From: Pseudoxanthomonas sp. PXM01
Lineage (GTDB): Bacteria; Pseudomonadota; Gammaproteobacteria; Xanthomonadales; Xanthomonadaceae
NCBI RefSeq assembly: GCF_014851815.1
Contig: NZ_JACVAJ010000002.1
Location: 1,054,001-1,118,000, forward strand
Reading direction: 5' to 3'
DNA: 64,000 nucleotides
Below, piece after piece: positions 35,993 to 45,788 of the stretch. How positions within the stretch are numbered: the first letter of the stretch is position 1; each line of letters opens with the position of its first letter. Under the pieces are notes generated by a model. That model saw only the letters and a program-made list of their open reading frames with translations, ran no database searches and was not told the origin of the DNA. Both the position numbers and the translations under genes were made by a program.

Positions 35993-37579
35993 ATGACCGT
36001 CGATTTCCAGCCCGTGCGCCGGGCGCTGCTGTCCGTTTCAGACAAGACCGGCCTGCTCGAGCTTGCCCGTGCACTCGCCGCCCGCGATGTCGAGCTGCTG
36101 TCCACCGGCGGCACCGCGAAGACATTGCGTGACGCGGGCCTGGCCGTGCGCGACGTCGCCGACGTCACCGGCTTTCCGGAAATGATGGACGGACGCGTCA
36201 AGACGCTGCACCCGACGGTGCACGGCGGCCTGCTGGGCCGCGCCGGCACCGACGACGCGGTGATGGCCGAGCACGGCATCGGCGCGATCGACCTGCTGGT
36301 ACTCAACCTGTATCCGTTCGAGGCCGTGACGGCGAAAGCCGACTGCACGCTGGCCGACGCCGTGGAGAACATCGATATCGGCGGCCCTGCGATGCTGCGC
36401 TCGGCGGCGAAGAACTTCGCCCGCGTCGCGGTCGCGACCGATCCATCGCAGTACGCCGGACTGGTGGCCGAGCTGGCATCGAACGACGGCGCACTGTCGG
36501 CGAAGACGCGCTTCGCGCTGTCGGTCGCCGCGTTCAACCGCGTGGCGCAATACGACGCCGCGATCAGCAACTACCTGTCCGCCGTCACCGACACATCCTC
36601 CGACGTGCCGATGCGCAGCGCGTTCGCCGCGCAGGCGAACGGCAGCTTCGTCAAGGTCATGGACCTGCGCTACGGCGAGAACCCGCACCAGCAGGCTGCG
36701 TTCTACCGTGACCTGTACCCCGCCCCGGGTTCGCTGGCGACGTTCGAGCAGCTTCAGGGCAAGGAACTCAGCTACAACAACATCGCCGACAGCGACGCGG
36801 CGTGGGAATGCGTGCGCCAGTTCGACGCGCCGGCCTGCGTGATCGTCAAGCACGCCAATCCCTGCGGCGTGGCCGTCGGCGTGGCCTGCGGCGATGCCTA
36901 CGAGCTGGCGTACGCCACCGATACGACCAGTGCGTTCGGCGGCATCATCGCGTTCAACCGCACGCTGGACGCGGCCACGGCGAAGGTCATTCTCGATCGC
37001 CAGTTCGTCGAAGTGCTGATCGCACCGGACTACGATCCGGGCGCGCTGGATTACGCGACGAAGAAGGCCAACGTTCGCGTGCTGCGCATTCCGCTGGCAC
37101 CCGCATCGCGCGGATTCATCGATACCAAGCGCATCGGCTCGGGTCTGCTGATGCAGACCGCCGACGACCGCGTGGTCACCCGCGACGAGTTGAAGGTGGT
37201 CACGAAGCTCGCACCGACCGAGGCGCAGTTCACCGATCTGCTGTTCGCATGGAAGGTCGCGAAGTTCGTGAAATCCAACGCCATCGTCTACGCGAAGGAT
37301 CACCGCACGATTGGCGTCGGGGCCGGCCAGATGAGCCGCGTGTACTCGGCGCGCATCGCCGGCATCAAGGCCGCCGATGCCAATCTGGTGGTCGAGGGAT
37401 CGGTGATGGCCAGCGACGCGTTCTTCCCGTTCCGCGACGGCATCGACGCCGCCGCGGCCGCCGGCATCAAGGCGGTGATCCAGCCGGGCGGCTCGATGCG
37501 CGACAACGAAGTCATCGCGGCCGCGGACGAACACGGCATCGCGATGGTGTTCACCGGAGTACGGCACTTCCGCCACTGA
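35993..37579 (+). CDS. purH: Bifunctional AICAR formyltransferase / IMP cyclohydrolase
   Basis: Catalyses the last two steps of IMP synthesis. The 528 residues comprise an N-terminal MGS-fold IMP cyclohydrolase ([46 protein letters not shown]) and a C-terminal AICAR formyltransferase ([28 protein letters not shown], and [15 protein letters not shown]). The ATG at 35993 was chosen because [18 protein letters not shown] matches the family. purD lies two genes downstream. Confidence 0.98.
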   Translation: MTVDFQPVRRALLSVSDKTGLLELARALAARDVELLSTGGTAKTLRDAGLAVRDVADVTGFPEMMDGRVKTLHPTVHGGLLGRAGTDDAVMAEHGIGAIDLLVLNLYPFEAVTAKADCTLADAVENIDIGGPAMLRSAAKNFARVAVATDPSQYAGLVAELASNDGALSAKTRFALSVAAFNRVAQYDAAISNYLSAVTDTSSDVPMRSAFAAQANGSFVKVMDLRYGENPHQQAAFYRDLYPAPGSLATFEQLQGKELSYNNIADSDAAWECVRQFDAPACVIVKHANPCGVAVGVACGDAYELAYATDTTSAFGGIIAFNRTLDAATAKVILDRQFVEVLIAPDYDPGALDYATKKANVRVLRIPLAPASRGFIDTKRIGSGLLMQTADDRVVTRDELKVVTKLAPTEAQFTDLLFAWKVAKFVKSNAIVYAKDHRTIGVGAGQMSRVYSARIAGIKAADANLVVEGSVMASDAFFPFRDGIDAAAAAGIKAVIQPGGSMRDNEVIAAADEHGIAMVFTGVRHFRH

Positions 37580-37628
37580 TGGCCTGCGGCCATCCTGTTT
37601 CATCACACTCCACGGAGCATGGGCCGTC

Positions 37629-38063
37629 ATGAAGATCCTCCGCACGCTCTCGCTCACGCTGGCCGTGGCGATCGCCCTGATGATGCTGGGTGGCTGTGTC
37701 GATACCCAGGCACGGTTGCAGCATGCCAGGACCGAGATCGCGGCCACGTTGCCGGCCCCGTATTTCGAAGACCTGGTGACGGAAGCCGTGGATGTCGACG
37801 GCAACCGCCTGGTACTGAGCATCCGCAGCCCGGCCGGCGACGCCGCCAGGACGCGCGAGGCCACGGGCTTCGATGCGCTGAAGCAGAGCGAACAGCGCGC
37901 GCTGTACGACCTGTGCGCGTTGCCGGAGATCGCGCAGCTGGTCGACAGCGATGCGATCCTGGTGCGCCGCTTCGTCGACCGCAACGACGTCCTGTTCTTC
38001 GAAATCGAACTCCCCGCACGCAAGTGTTCGACTCCTCCGGCCGAGCCGCCGGTCCAGCCATGA
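37629..38063 (+). CDS. Hypothetical lipoprotein between purH and purD
   Basis: A 144-residue lipoprotein: signal MKILRTLSLTLAVAIALMML with lipobox LGGC at residues about 20-23, then a mixed alpha/beta domain (LPAPYFEDLVTEAVDVDGNRLVLSIRS). No family recognised. It sits in the purine operon, 50 bases after purH and 10 bases before purD, and may be a passenger gene conserved in this group. Codon use resembles the neighbours. Confidence 0.75.
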   Translation: MKILRTLSLTLAVAIALMMLGGCVDTQARLQHARTEIAATLPAPYFEDLVTEAVDVDGNRLVLSIRSPAGDAARTREATGFDALKQSEQRALYDLCALPEIAQLVDSDAILVRRFVDRNDVLFFEIELPARKCSTPPAEPPVQP

Positions 38064-38073
38064 GGAAAGCCCC

Positions 38074-39366
38074 TTGAAAGTCCTGGTCATCGGTTCCGGC
38101 GGTCGCGAGCACGCCCTCGCATGGAAGCTGGCGCAGTCGCCGCGCGTCGATGAGGTGATCGTGGCGCCGGGCAATGCCGGCACTGCGACGGAGGCGAAGT
38201 GCCGCAACGTCGCCATCAAGGTCACCGACATCGAGGGCCTGCTGGCGCTGGTGCAGTCCGAAGGCGTCGGCCTGACCGTGGTCGGCCCCGAGGTGCCGCT
38301 GGTGGCCGGCGTGGTGGATCGCTTCCGCCTGGCCGGCCAGCGCATCTTCGGGCCCACCGCCGCCGCTGCGCAGTTGGAAGGCAGCAAGGCGTTCGCGAAG
38401 GACTTCCTCGCGCGACATGGCATTCCCACTGCGTTCTACGCCGTCCACACCGAGGTGGATGCCGCGCTTGCGTACATCCGCGAGAAGGGCGCGCCGGTCG
38501 TGGTCAAGGCCGATGGCCTGGCGGCCGGCAAGGGGGTGATCGTGGCGATGACCCTGCAGGAAGCGGAAGATGCCGTGCGCGACATGCTGTCGGGCAACGC
38601 GTTCGGCGATGCCGGCGCGCGCGTGGTGATCGAGGAATTCCTCGAGGGCGAGGAAGCCAGCTTCATCTCGATGGTCGACGGCACCACCGCACTGCCGATG
38701 GCGACAAGCCAGGACCACAAGCGCGTCGGCGACGGCGATACCGGCCCCAACACCGGCGGGATGGGCGCCTATTCGCCCGCACCGGTGGTGACGCCCGACG
38801 TGCATGCGCGCGTCATGCGCGAGGTCGTCGATCCGACCGTGCAGGGCATGATCGCCGATGGCGTGCCGTTCACCGGCTTCCTCTACGCCGGCCTGATGAT
38901 CGATGCCGACGGCGCACCGAAGGTCATCGAGTTCAACGTGCGTTTCGGCGACCCGGAAACGCAGCCGGTGATGCTGCGTCTCCAATCCGACCTGGTGGAC
39001 CTGGTCGAGGCGGCCATCGACGGCCGGCTCGCCAGCACCGAGGCGCAGTGGGATCCACGCCCATCCCTCGGCGTGGTGATGGCGGCGAAGCCGTATCCGG
39101 AAACGCCGGTCACCGGCGACGCCATTGCCGGCCTGGACGAGGTACCTGCGACGGCGAAGGTGTTCCATGCCGGCACCACGCTGGACGCGGAGGGCCGCGT
39201 GGTCAGCGCGGGCGGGCGCGTACTGTGCGTGGCCGCGCTGGGCGAATCGGTCTCCGATGCGCAACGGCACGCCTATGCCGGCGTGGACAAGGTGCGCTGG
39301 GCGAGCGAGTTCCACCGCACCGACATCGGTTGGCGCGCGATCGCGCGCGAGCGCGCGGACGCCTGA
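38074..39366 (+). CDS. purD: Phosphoribosylamine-glycine ligase (GAR synthetase)
   Basis: A 430-residue ATP-grasp enzyme joining phosphoribosylamine and glycine, the second step in purine synthesis. KVLVIGSGGREHALAWKLAQS, the KADGLAAGKGVIVA lid, TGPNTGGMGAYSPAP and EFNVRFGDPETQ are diagnostic. The start is TTG at 38074: it begins exactly at the family N-terminus and follows GAGGAAAG by 6 bases. Upstream ATGs fall in the lipoprotein gene. It converges with the old yellow enzyme gene, whose stop is 4 bases away. Confidence 0.97.
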   Translation: MKVLVIGSGGREHALAWKLAQSPRVDEVIVAPGNAGTATEAKCRNVAIKVTDIEGLLALVQSEGVGLTVVGPEVPLVAGVVDRFRLAGQRIFGPTAAAAQLEGSKAFAKDFLARHGIPTAFYAVHTEVDAALAYIREKGAPVVVKADGLAAGKGVIVAMTLQEAEDAVRDMLSGNAFGDAGARVVIEEFLEGEEASFISMVDGTTALPMATSQDHKRVGDGDTGPNTGGMGAYSPAPVVTPDVHARVMREVVDPTVQGMIADGVPFTGFLYAGLMIDADGAPKVIEFNVRFGDPETQPVMLRLQSDLVDLVEAAIDGRLASTEAQWDPRPSLGVVMAAKPYPETPVTGDAIAGLDEVPATAKVFHAGTTLDAEGRVVSAGGRVLCVAALGESVSDAQRHAYAGVDKVRWASEFHRTDIGWRAIARERADA

Positions 39367-39370
39367 TCGA

Positions 39371-40477
39371 CTACGACGCCGGCCTGAAGCTCGCCGCGTG
39401 TTCGCGCGGCGCGCTGCGCAGGTACTGCGGCGCGATTCCGATCTGCGCACCCAGTGCCGCCGCGGCATGCCAGGGCCAGCGCGGGTCGTAGAGAATGCCG
39501 CGCGCGATGGCGATGGCATCGGCCTGCTCCTGGAGCAGGATGTCTTCGGCCTGCCGGGCCTCGGTGATCAGGCCCACAGCGATCACCGGCATCGCCACCT
39601 CGCGCTTGATCGCCTCCGCAAACGGCACCTGGTAGCCCGGACCCAGCGCGATCTTCTGTGCGGGGTGCAGACCGCCGCTCGACACGTCGATGAAATGGCA
39701 GCCGCGCGCATCGAGCGCCTTCGCCAGCGCAATGCTCTGCGCCAGATCCCAGCCGCCCTCGACCCAATCGGTCGCCGAGATGCGGATACCCACCGCCATC
39801 GAGTCCGGCGTCACGGCCTTGACCGCATCGAACACCTGCAGCACCAGCCGCATGCGGTTCTCCAGCGACCCGCCGTACGCATCGTCACGCCGGTTGCTGA
39901 GCGGCGACAGAAACTGGTGCAGCAGATAGCCATGCGCGGCATGGATCTCGATCAGGTCCAGCCCGAGTCGCACGGCGCGGCGGGCACTGTCGGCGAACGC
40001 TGCGACGACCGAATCAATGCCTGCCTGGTCCAGCGCCAGCGGCGCATGCTGGCCTTCGCTGTAGGGCAGCGCGGATGCGGATACGGTCTGCCAGCCGCGC
40101 GGCGCGTCCGGTTCGACCTGCGCGCCGTGGTCGTCCCAGGGGCGGTGCGTGGAGGCCTTGCGTCCTGCGTGCGCCAGCTGCACGCCGATCGGCATGGAGG
40201 AGTAACGGCGCGTCGCCGCCAGCGCTCTGGCGAACGCGGCTTCGGTGGTGTCGTCCCACAGGCCGAGGTCCGCCCAGCTGATGCGGCCGTGCGGCGTCAC
40301 CGCAGTCGCTTCGATGATCGCCAGTCCGGCGCCGGATTGCGCGAGATTGGGCCAATGGAACGCGTGCCAGTCGGTCGCACGACCCTCCTCGGCGGAGTAC
40401 TGGCACATCGGTGCGATGACGATGCGGTTGGACAACGACAACGGCCCCAGCGCGAGGGGCGAGAACAGGCGACTCAT
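39371..40477 (-). CDS. Old yellow enzyme family NADH:flavin oxidoreductase (YqjM-like)
   Basis: A 368-residue FMN enzyme that reduces activated C=C bonds with NAD(P)H. LFSPLALGPLSLSNRIVIAPMCQYSA is the N-terminus of the YqjM-type (thermophilic-like) class, with the Cys of PMCQYS that tunes flavin potential. Later VQLAHAGRKAS, the IHAAHGYLLHQFLSPLSNRRDD block and ADAIAIARGILYDPRWPWHAA complete the TIM barrel. The physiological substrate is unknown; many members act in oxidative or electrophile stress. Start ATG 40477 was chosen over upstream in-frame codons because it begins MSRLFSPL. Confidence 0.93.
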   Translation of the reverse strand: MSRLFSPLALGPLSLSNRIVIAPMCQYSAEEGRATDWHAFHWPNLAQSGAGLAIIEATAVTPHGRISWADLGLWDDTTEAAFARALAATRRYSSMPIGVQLAHAGRKASTHRPWDDHGAQVEPDAPRGWQTVSASALPYSEGQHAPLALDQAGIDSVVAAFADSARRAVRLGLDLIEIHAAHGYLLHQFLSPLSNRRDDAYGGSLENRMRLVLQVFDAVKAVTPDSMAVGIRISATDWVEGGWDLAQSIALAKALDARGCHFIDVSSGGLHPAQKIALGPGYQVPFAEAIKREVAMPVIAVGLITEARQAEDILLQEQADAIAIARGILYDPRWPWHAAAALGAQIGIAPQYLRSAPREHAASFRPAS

Positions 40478-40623
40478 GAAGGAGCAGGAACCGTACGACG
40501 TGGGGAGCGCCACTATCCCCCTGCGCCGGCCACCCATCAATGCCGCAGGCGGAACACTGTCGGGCGCACCCGCTGGCAGCGCCATCGCGATTTGCTAGGC
40601 TGCGCGCAACCCACGGAGGGCGC

Positions 40624-42519
40624 ATGTCCAGCCACAGCCAGTTTTCGCTGCTGACACAACGGCGGTTCCTGCCGTACTTCACCGTCCAGGCGCTGGGCGC
40701 CTTCAACGACAACGTCTACCGGCAGGCGATCATCGCGCTGCTGTTCTTCCTCGGCGCCAGCGACGACCAGCTTTCGCTGTACGCCACGCTGGCGCCGGCG
40801 ATCTTCATCCTGCCCTACTTCCTGTTTTCCGCCATCGCTGGCCAGTTCGCCGAGAAGCTGGAGAAGCACCGGCTGATCGTGATCACGACGACGATGGAGA
40901 TCGTGATCATGTCGCTGGCCGCGGTCGGCTTCCTGCTGCAGAACATGCCGCTCCTGCTGGCGGCACTGTTCTGTACCGGTGTGCAGTCCACGCTGTTCGG
41001 GCCGGTGAAGTATTCGGTACTGCCGTCGATCCTCAAGCCGGAGGAGCTGACCGGCGGCAACGGCCTGGTCGAGATGGGCACGTCGATTTCGATCCTGTGC
41101 GGCATGATCGCCGGCGGCATGATCTTCCAGGTGGCCGGCGCGCACGGGCCGCAGGCGGCGGCCGTCGCCATCGTACTGCTCGCAGTGCTGGGCAACGTCA
41201 TGTCGCGGCTGATCCCGCGCATGGATGCCGGCGCACCGGACCTGGTGATCCGCTGGAACCCGATCCCGGAATCGATCGCCGTGCTGCGCATGGCCAAGCA
41301 GCAGCTGGCCGTGCGCAACGCGATCCTCGGGGTGTCGTGGTTCTGGTTCTTCGGCACGCTGCTGACCTCGCAACTGCCCGCCTACGCCAAGCTGCACCTT
41401 GGCGCGGCGGAGGGCTCGTCGACGCTGTACGTCTTCGCGCTGGCGCTGTTCTCCATCGGCACGGGCATCGGATCCCTGCTGTGCGAAAAGCTCTCCGGGC
41501 GGACCGTTGAGATCGGTCTTGTGCCCGTCGGCGCGTTCGGCATGACGGCGTTCCTGCTGGACCTGTACTTCGCCAGGCCCGGCATCGCGCCGGCCACCGG
41601 ACTGGGCGTGGGCGAGTTCGTCCGCCAGGCCGGCAGCGTGCGCATCATGATCGACCTGGTCGGTATCGGCATGTTCGCCGGCATCTTCGTGGTGCCACTG
41701 TTCGCGCTCATCCAGAGCCGCACCCTCAACTCGCAGATGGCGCGCGTGTTCGCCGCGCTCAACATCCAGAACTCCGGCTTCATCGTGCTGGCCGCGCTGG
41801 TCGGCCTGGCGCTGCATGCGCTCGGATGGAGCGGGCCGCAGATCTTCCTCGCGCTGGCCATCGCCAATGCCGTGGTGGCGATCTGGATCTTCACGATCGT
41901 GCCCGAGTTCCTGATGCGCTTCCTCAGCTGGCTGCTGGTACGCGCGCTGTACCGGCTGCGCCTGCACGGCGTGGAGAAACACGTGCCCGACGAAGGTCCG
42001 GCGCTGATCGTCTGCAACCACGCCAGCTACATGGACGCGCTGATCCTGTCGGCAACGATTCCGCGGCCCGTGCGCTTCGTCATGTACTACAGGATCTTCC
42101 AGATTCCGGTGATGAGCTGGATCTTCCGCACCGCCAAGGCGATCCCCATCGCCGGCGCCAAAGAGGATCCGGAGCTGATGCGGCGCGCGTTCGAAGAGAT
42201 CGATGCGGCGCTGGCGGCGGGCGAGATCGTCGGCATCTTCCCGGAAGGCGCGTTGACGAAGGACGGCGAGATCGCGGCCTTCAAGTCTGGCGTCGAGAAG
42301 ATCCTGGAACGACGCCCCGTTCCGGTCGTGCCGATGGCATTGAAAGGCATGTGGGCCAGCATGTGGAGCCGCCGCGACACGCGCCTCGGCCGCATGCGGG
42401 TACCACGACGCTTCCGCGCCCACATCGAGGTCGTGGCAGGCGAGCCGATGGACGGTGCCACCGTGGATGCGGATCAGCTGGAAGCCCGTGTTCGGTCACT
42501 GCGAGGCGATGCCGCGTGA
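40624..42519 (+). CDS. LplT-like lysophospholipid transporter fused to a PlsC-type acyltransferase
   Basis: A 631-residue fusion. The N-terminal 420 residues are an MFS transporter (FTVQALGAFNDNVYRQAIIALL, QSTLFGPVKYSVLPSIL) like LplT, which flips lysophospholipids inward. The C-terminal part is a PlsC-type acyltransferase (VCNHASYMDALI, with the HX4D motif as NHASYMD; FPEGALTKDG). Together they can remodel lysophospholipids in the inner membrane. E. coli Aas is a separate acyltransferase-acyl-ACP synthetase; the AMP-binding domain is missing here, so the acyl donor must be made elsewhere. Start ATG 40624 gives MSSHSQFSLLTQRRFLPYF. Confidence 0.9.
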   Translation: MSSHSQFSLLTQRRFLPYFTVQALGAFNDNVYRQAIIALLFFLGASDDQLSLYATLAPAIFILPYFLFSAIAGQFAEKLEKHRLIVITTTMEIVIMSLAAVGFLLQNMPLLLAALFCTGVQSTLFGPVKYSVLPSILKPEELTGGNGLVEMGTSISILCGMIAGGMIFQVAGAHGPQAAAVAIVLLAVLGNVMSRLIPRMDAGAPDLVIRWNPIPESIAVLRMAKQQLAVRNAILGVSWFWFFGTLLTSQLPAYAKLHLGAAEGSSTLYVFALALFSIGTGIGSLLCEKLSGRTVEIGLVPVGAFGMTAFLLDLYFARPGIAPATGLGVGEFVRQAGSVRIMIDLVGIGMFAGIFVVPLFALIQSRTLNSQMARVFAALNIQNSGFIVLAALVGLALHALGWSGPQIFLALAIANAVVAIWIFTIVPEFLMRFLSWLLVRALYRLRLHGVEKHVPDEGPALIVCNHASYMDALILSATIPRPVRFVMYYRIFQIPVMSWIFRTAKAIPIAGAKEDPELMRRAFEEIDAALAAGEIVGIFPEGALTKDGEIAAFKSGVEKILERRPVPVVPMALKGMWASMWSRRDTRLGRMRVPRRFRAHIEVVAGEPMDGATVDADQLEARVRSLRGDAA

Positions 42520-42681
42520 CATGACCGTGCGCGGCAAGCGCAGCCGAGTAGGCGCGCGCGGGCATGCGGCGAACGTTCTCGCCGTGGTTCATTTTTCGCA
42601 CAGGTCTGGCACTATTGGGCGGCCTGAGCGGCATGCACGCCGACTCGCACGCCCCTCCATCCCTGTACAAGGAAAGCCTGC

Positions 42682-43020
42682 ATGAGCGCCGTACCTCCCA
42701 TGCCTCCGTCATCCGCCGCACCCGGCAGCGTCCCCAACCATCTCGCCTGGGCCATCGTGTCCACGGTGCTGGCGACCTGCCTGTGCTGCCCGATCGGCCT
42801 GATCGGCATCGTCGCGATCGTGTTCTCGGCGCAGGTGAACACCAAGCTCAACCAGGGCGACCTGGAGGGCGCGCGGCGCTCCTCCGCCAACGCCAAGACC
42901 TGGTGCTGGGTGGCCACTGCGTTCGCCATCATCGGTCTGCTGCTCAACATCTATGTCCTCGCCTCTGGCGGCATGGAGCAGTACATGACGATGATGGAGC
43001 AGATCCAGCAGGCGCAGTGA
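42682..43020 (+). CDS. CD225/dispanin family membrane protein
   Basis: A 112-residue protein with two hydrophobic segments (WAIVSTVLATCLCCPIGLIGIVAIV and a second near the C-terminus, TAFAIIGLLLNIYVLA). The CCPIGLIGIVAIVFSAQVNTKL block is the CD225 signature, the family that includes eukaryotic IFITM proteins. The bacterial function is not known. An AAGGAAAG site precedes the ATG. Its stop overlaps the GTG of the DUF2752 gene, so the two are coupled. Confidence 0.88.
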   Translation: MSAVPPMPPSSAAPGSVPNHLAWAIVSTVLATCLCCPIGLIGIVAIVFSAQVNTKLNQGDLEGARRSSANAKTWCWVATAFAIIGLLLNIYVLASGGMEQYMTMMEQIQQAQ

Positions 43021-43430
43021 TCGCGTTACGCCCACTGCACTACGTTGCACTGACGGCGGCGGCCCTGGTGGCCGCCGCTGGCGTCTGGCTGCTCCTCGAA
43101 TTCGATCCGAATGCGGCGAACAGCCCGTTTCCCGGCTGCATGTTCCGCGCCCTGACCGGCTATTTCTGTGTGGGATGCGGCCTGACCCGCGCACTGCACG
43201 CACTCGTCCATGGCGACCTGCCGCGTGCGTTCGCGATGAATCCCCTGGGCGTGCTGTTGCTGCCCGTGATCCCGATGTTGATCGCCCACAGCCAGGGCTG
43301 GCAGCCGCGCGTGCTGGAACCCCTCATGCGCGTACTGCTGGCGCCGAAGTTCTGGCTGGTCCTGCTGCCGGCCTACTGGATCGCGCGGAACCTGCCGTGG
43401 TTCCCCTTCACGCTGCTGGCGCCGCCCTGA
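43017..43430 (+). CDS. DUF2752 membrane protein
   Basis: A 137-residue membrane protein starting with GTG at 43017, which overlaps the TGA of the CD225 gene (GTGA). Three to four hydrophobic stretches and the family motif GCMFRALTGYFCVGCGLTRALHAL, followed by NPLGVLLLPVI, place it in DUF2752. Function unknown. The pairing with a CD225 protein is common in bacteria, which suggests a joint membrane role. Confidence 0.85.
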   Translation: MIALRPLHYVALTAAALVAAAGVWLLLEFDPNAANSPFPGCMFRALTGYFCVGCGLTRALHALVHGDLPRAFAMNPLGVLLLPVIPMLIAHSQGWQPRVLEPLMRVLLAPKFWLVLLPAYWIARNLPWFPFTLLAPP

Positions 43431-43445
43431 TCCCTGGCGCTACGA

Positions 43446-43470
43446 CGGCGCCGGCCTTTCGCCGGTGCCG
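43446..43470. terminator. Hairpin between convergent DUF2752 and ampE genes
   Basis: CGGCGCCGGC and GCCGGTGCCG form a 10-bp stem (one G-T pair) with loop CTTTC between two converging genes. No T-run follows on either strand, so it may slow transcription from both sides rather than end it sharply. Confidence 0.45.
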
Positions 43471-43472
43471 GA

Positions 43473-44357
43473 TCAACTGACCCATCCCCCGATCACGAAC
43501 AGCGCCAGCACGGCGAGCCACAGCAGCAGGATGCGCCAGACCAGGCTCATCGCATCGCGAAGCTCGGGCAGCTCCCGCATCGCCTGCACCATGCCTTCTT
43601 CGGCGTATTCCTCGGCCTCCTCCGCCAGTTCGAAACGCACGCTGGCGCGCGCCGCCTGGGCCAGGAATCCCGTATCCAGCTGGAAACGCGCGCCGCCCGC
43701 ATTGCGCCAGGTGGAGAACACCGTGTCGAAGTTGCCGACCAGCGCCATCGCCAGCGTCATCAGTTGCGCAACCGGCCATTCCAGGGCGGTTCTCAACGCG
43801 CATGCGCCCGCGCGGTTGCGCTCCGGCAGATCCGTCGCCGAGGCGCTGTGTGCAACCAGCCGATAGAGGATCGCGCCGACAGGCCCCAGCAGCAGGAACC
43901 AGAACAGCACACCGAACCATCGCCGCAAGGCATGGGTGAAAACCGCCTCGACCAGGGCAGGACCGTCCAGCGCCGCGGTTTCACCGGTGAGTCCGAGCCG
44001 CACGATGGCGGCACGACGTGTCGTCGCATCGTGCGCATCGATGACGGCTTCGACATCCACATCGAGGTCGCGTGGCCCCCAGGCATAGACCAGTACCGCG
44101 ATGTCGAACAGCAGGCCCACCAGGCCGTACACCGGACCGTCGAGCGACCATTGCAGCAGCGCCACGACCAGCAGTACCGGCACCAGCGCCAATGCGATGC
44201 CGTAGCGCTCCTTCCAGAAACCGCCATCGCGCGCCGATTCGCCCAACCAGTGCATCCAGGCGTCGTACCAGCCGTACTGGCGGAACGACGCAACCAGCGA
44301 AGGCGCGACATGGCCGAGCACCAGCGCAAGCACGACGGCAACGAGCGTGATCGACAT
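43473..44357 (-). CDS. ampE: AmpE-like regulatory membrane protein
   Basis: A 294-residue inner-membrane protein with about six hydrophobic segments, similar in layout to AmpE and CobD-type proteins: GQYGWYDAWMHWLGES-like N-terminus, WGPRDLDVDVEAVIDA, and FGVLFWFLLLGPVGAILYRLV. AmpE is linked to AmpD in the ampDE operon, where the pair controls AmpC beta-lactamase, but its own function is unclear. No ampD neighbour is present here. Transcribed apart from the nudC-erpA unit on the same strand, 40 bases downstream of it. Confidence 0.85.
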   Translation of the reverse strand: MSITLVAVVLALVLGHVAPSLVASFRQYGWYDAWMHWLGESARDGGFWKERYGIALALVPVLLVVALLQWSLDGPVYGLVGLLFDIAVLVYAWGPRDLDVDVEAVIDAHDATTRRAAIVRLGLTGETAALDGPALVEAVFTHALRRWFGVLFWFLLLGPVGAILYRLVAHSASATDLPERNRAGACALRTALEWPVAQLMTLAMALVGNFDTVFSTWRNAGGARFQLDTGFLAQAARASVRFELAEEAEEYAEEGMVQAMRELPELRDAMSLVWRILLLWLAVLALFVIGGWVS

Positions 44358-44396
44358 GCGGCTCCTCCGGGTACCGGATTCTAGCGCGGACGCGCG

Positions 44397-45368
44397 TTAA
44401 AGCCCGGTCTCCGCCGACCCGGCCGTGCCGCGCGCGCGCATGCCGGCATGCCAGTGCTCGATCAATGCGCGCGCGATCGAGATCGAGGGCGAAAGCAGCA
44501 GGCGTTCGCCGTCATCGTCGCCCTCCCGCGCGAGCGCCTCGTCGATCTCGGCGAAGGTGAACCAGCGGGCGTCCTCCAGTTCGCCATCGACCTGCGGAAC
44601 ATCCGGCTCGGCATCCGCGCAGAAGCCCAGCATCAGCGCGCCCGGGAACGGCCACGGCTGCGCGCCCAGATAGCGGCAGCCGCGCACGCGGACCTGCGTC
44701 TCTTCCAGCACTTCGCGTACGACGGTCTGCTCCAGGGTCTCGCCAGGCTCGACGAACCCGGCGACGACCGAGTAACGCCGTGGCGGCCACGATGCCTGGC
44801 GTCCCAGCAACAGGCGCTCGCCATCGCTGACGGCGACGATCACGGCGGGATCCACTCGCGGATAGTGGTCCTTGCCGCACTGCGTGCAATGCGCGGTGTA
44901 GCCCGCACGGCGGAACGTGATGTCGCCCCCGCAGGCACTGCAGAAGCGGGTGGACGACTGCCAGTGCAACAGTGCGCGCGCCATCGCGAACACGCCCGAC
45001 TCGAACGAGGGCCACGCCGCCGCGGCACGCCGCAGATCGAGCCACGCGGGCGCCTGCACGGCATGATGGCGGGCATGCGCAGCGAACCAGGCCATGCCGT
45101 CGCGAAGCCCCAGGAAAAGACTGGCACCCGGACCACCACCGAGTGCGGCGCCTTCGAACGTCGACAACGCGCCATCCGCCTGCGCGAGCGCACGCCCCTC
45201 TTCGTCGAGGACCATGACGCGCGCGGACGGCCACAGGCGCGCCAGCGCCTCCGCGTCGTCGCGCAGCGCATCGGCGCGATCCAGCGTATCGCCCGCGAAG
45301 GCGAAGCCGGAAAGAGGACCAGTAAGAGGAACGTGACCTGTCACGGAACGCGGCAGGCCGGGATTCAC
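44397..45368 (-). CDS. nudC: NAD(+) diphosphatase NudC
   Basis: A 323-residue Nudix enzyme that hydrolyses NADH to NMNH and AMP and removes NAD caps from RNA. A zinc ribbon ([10 protein letters not shown] and [12 protein letters not shown]) is followed by [21 protein letters not shown], the Nudix box, and then [15 protein letters not shown], the motif that distinguishes NudC. The start is GTG at 45368, overlapping the erpA stop (GTGA), so nudC depends on erpA translation. A short N-terminal region is atypical. Confidence 0.95.
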   Translation of the reverse strand: MNPGLPRSVTGHVPLTGPLSGFAFAGDTLDRADALRDDAEALARLWPSARVMVLDEEGRALAQADGALSTFEGAALGGGPGASLFLGLRDGMAWFAAHARHHAVQAPAWLDLRRAAAAWPSFESGVFAMARALLHWQSSTRFCSACGGDITFRRAGYTAHCTQCGKDHYPRVDPAVIVAVSDGERLLLGRQASWPPRRYSVVAGFVEPGETLEQTVVREVLEETQVRVRGCRYLGAQPWPFPGALMLGFCADAEPDVPQVDGELEDARWFTFAEIDEALAREGDDDGERLLLSPSISIARALIEHWHAGMRARGTAGSAETGL

Positions 45369-45751
45369 ATGCTGAAACTGCTGCCGCAGCCGCAGGTGGT
45401 CTTGGCGTTGGGATTGCGGATGACGAACTGCGCGCCTTGCAGGCTTTCGCTGTAGTCGACTTCCGCCCCCATCAGGTACTGCAGGCTCAGGGGATCGACC
45501 AGCAGCGACACGCCATCGGTGTCGACCGCGACGTCGTCGTCGGCACGGTTCTCGTCGAACTCGAAGCCGTACTGGAATCCCGAACAGCCACCGCCCTGGA
45601 TATAGACGCGCAGGGCCAGCGCGTCGCTGCCTTCTTCCTGGATCAGCTCGCGCACCTTCGCCGCCGCGGCCGGCGTGAAGTTCAACGGGCGGTCGATCGA
45701 CTGGTAGTCGGGCGCGGCCGCCGCAGTGGGCAGGGAAACGACGGTGGTCAT
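45365..45751 (-). CDS. erpA: Iron-sulfur cluster insertion protein ErpA
   Basis: A 128-residue A-type carrier that hands [Fe-S] clusters to target enzymes. [17 protein letters not shown], the first cysteine motif [15 protein letters not shown] and the C-terminal [11 protein letters not shown] with two cysteines are the three-Cys signature. Start at 45751 (MTTVVSLPT) was chosen; longer frames upstream have no support. It shares a 4-base overlap with nudC. The gap to the upstream DUF6776 gene is 37 bases, so the genes may form one transcript. Confidence 0.95.
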   Translation of the reverse strand: MTTVVSLPTAAAAPDYQSIDRPLNFTPAAAAKVRELIQEEGSDALALRVYIQGGGCSGFQYGFEFDENRADDDVAVDTDGVSLLVDPLSLQYLMGAEVDYSESLQGAQFVIRNPNAKTTCGCGSSFSM

Positions 45752-45788
45752 GCGGGAAGGATGAGGGCTGGTGGAGGGTAGTTCAAGG

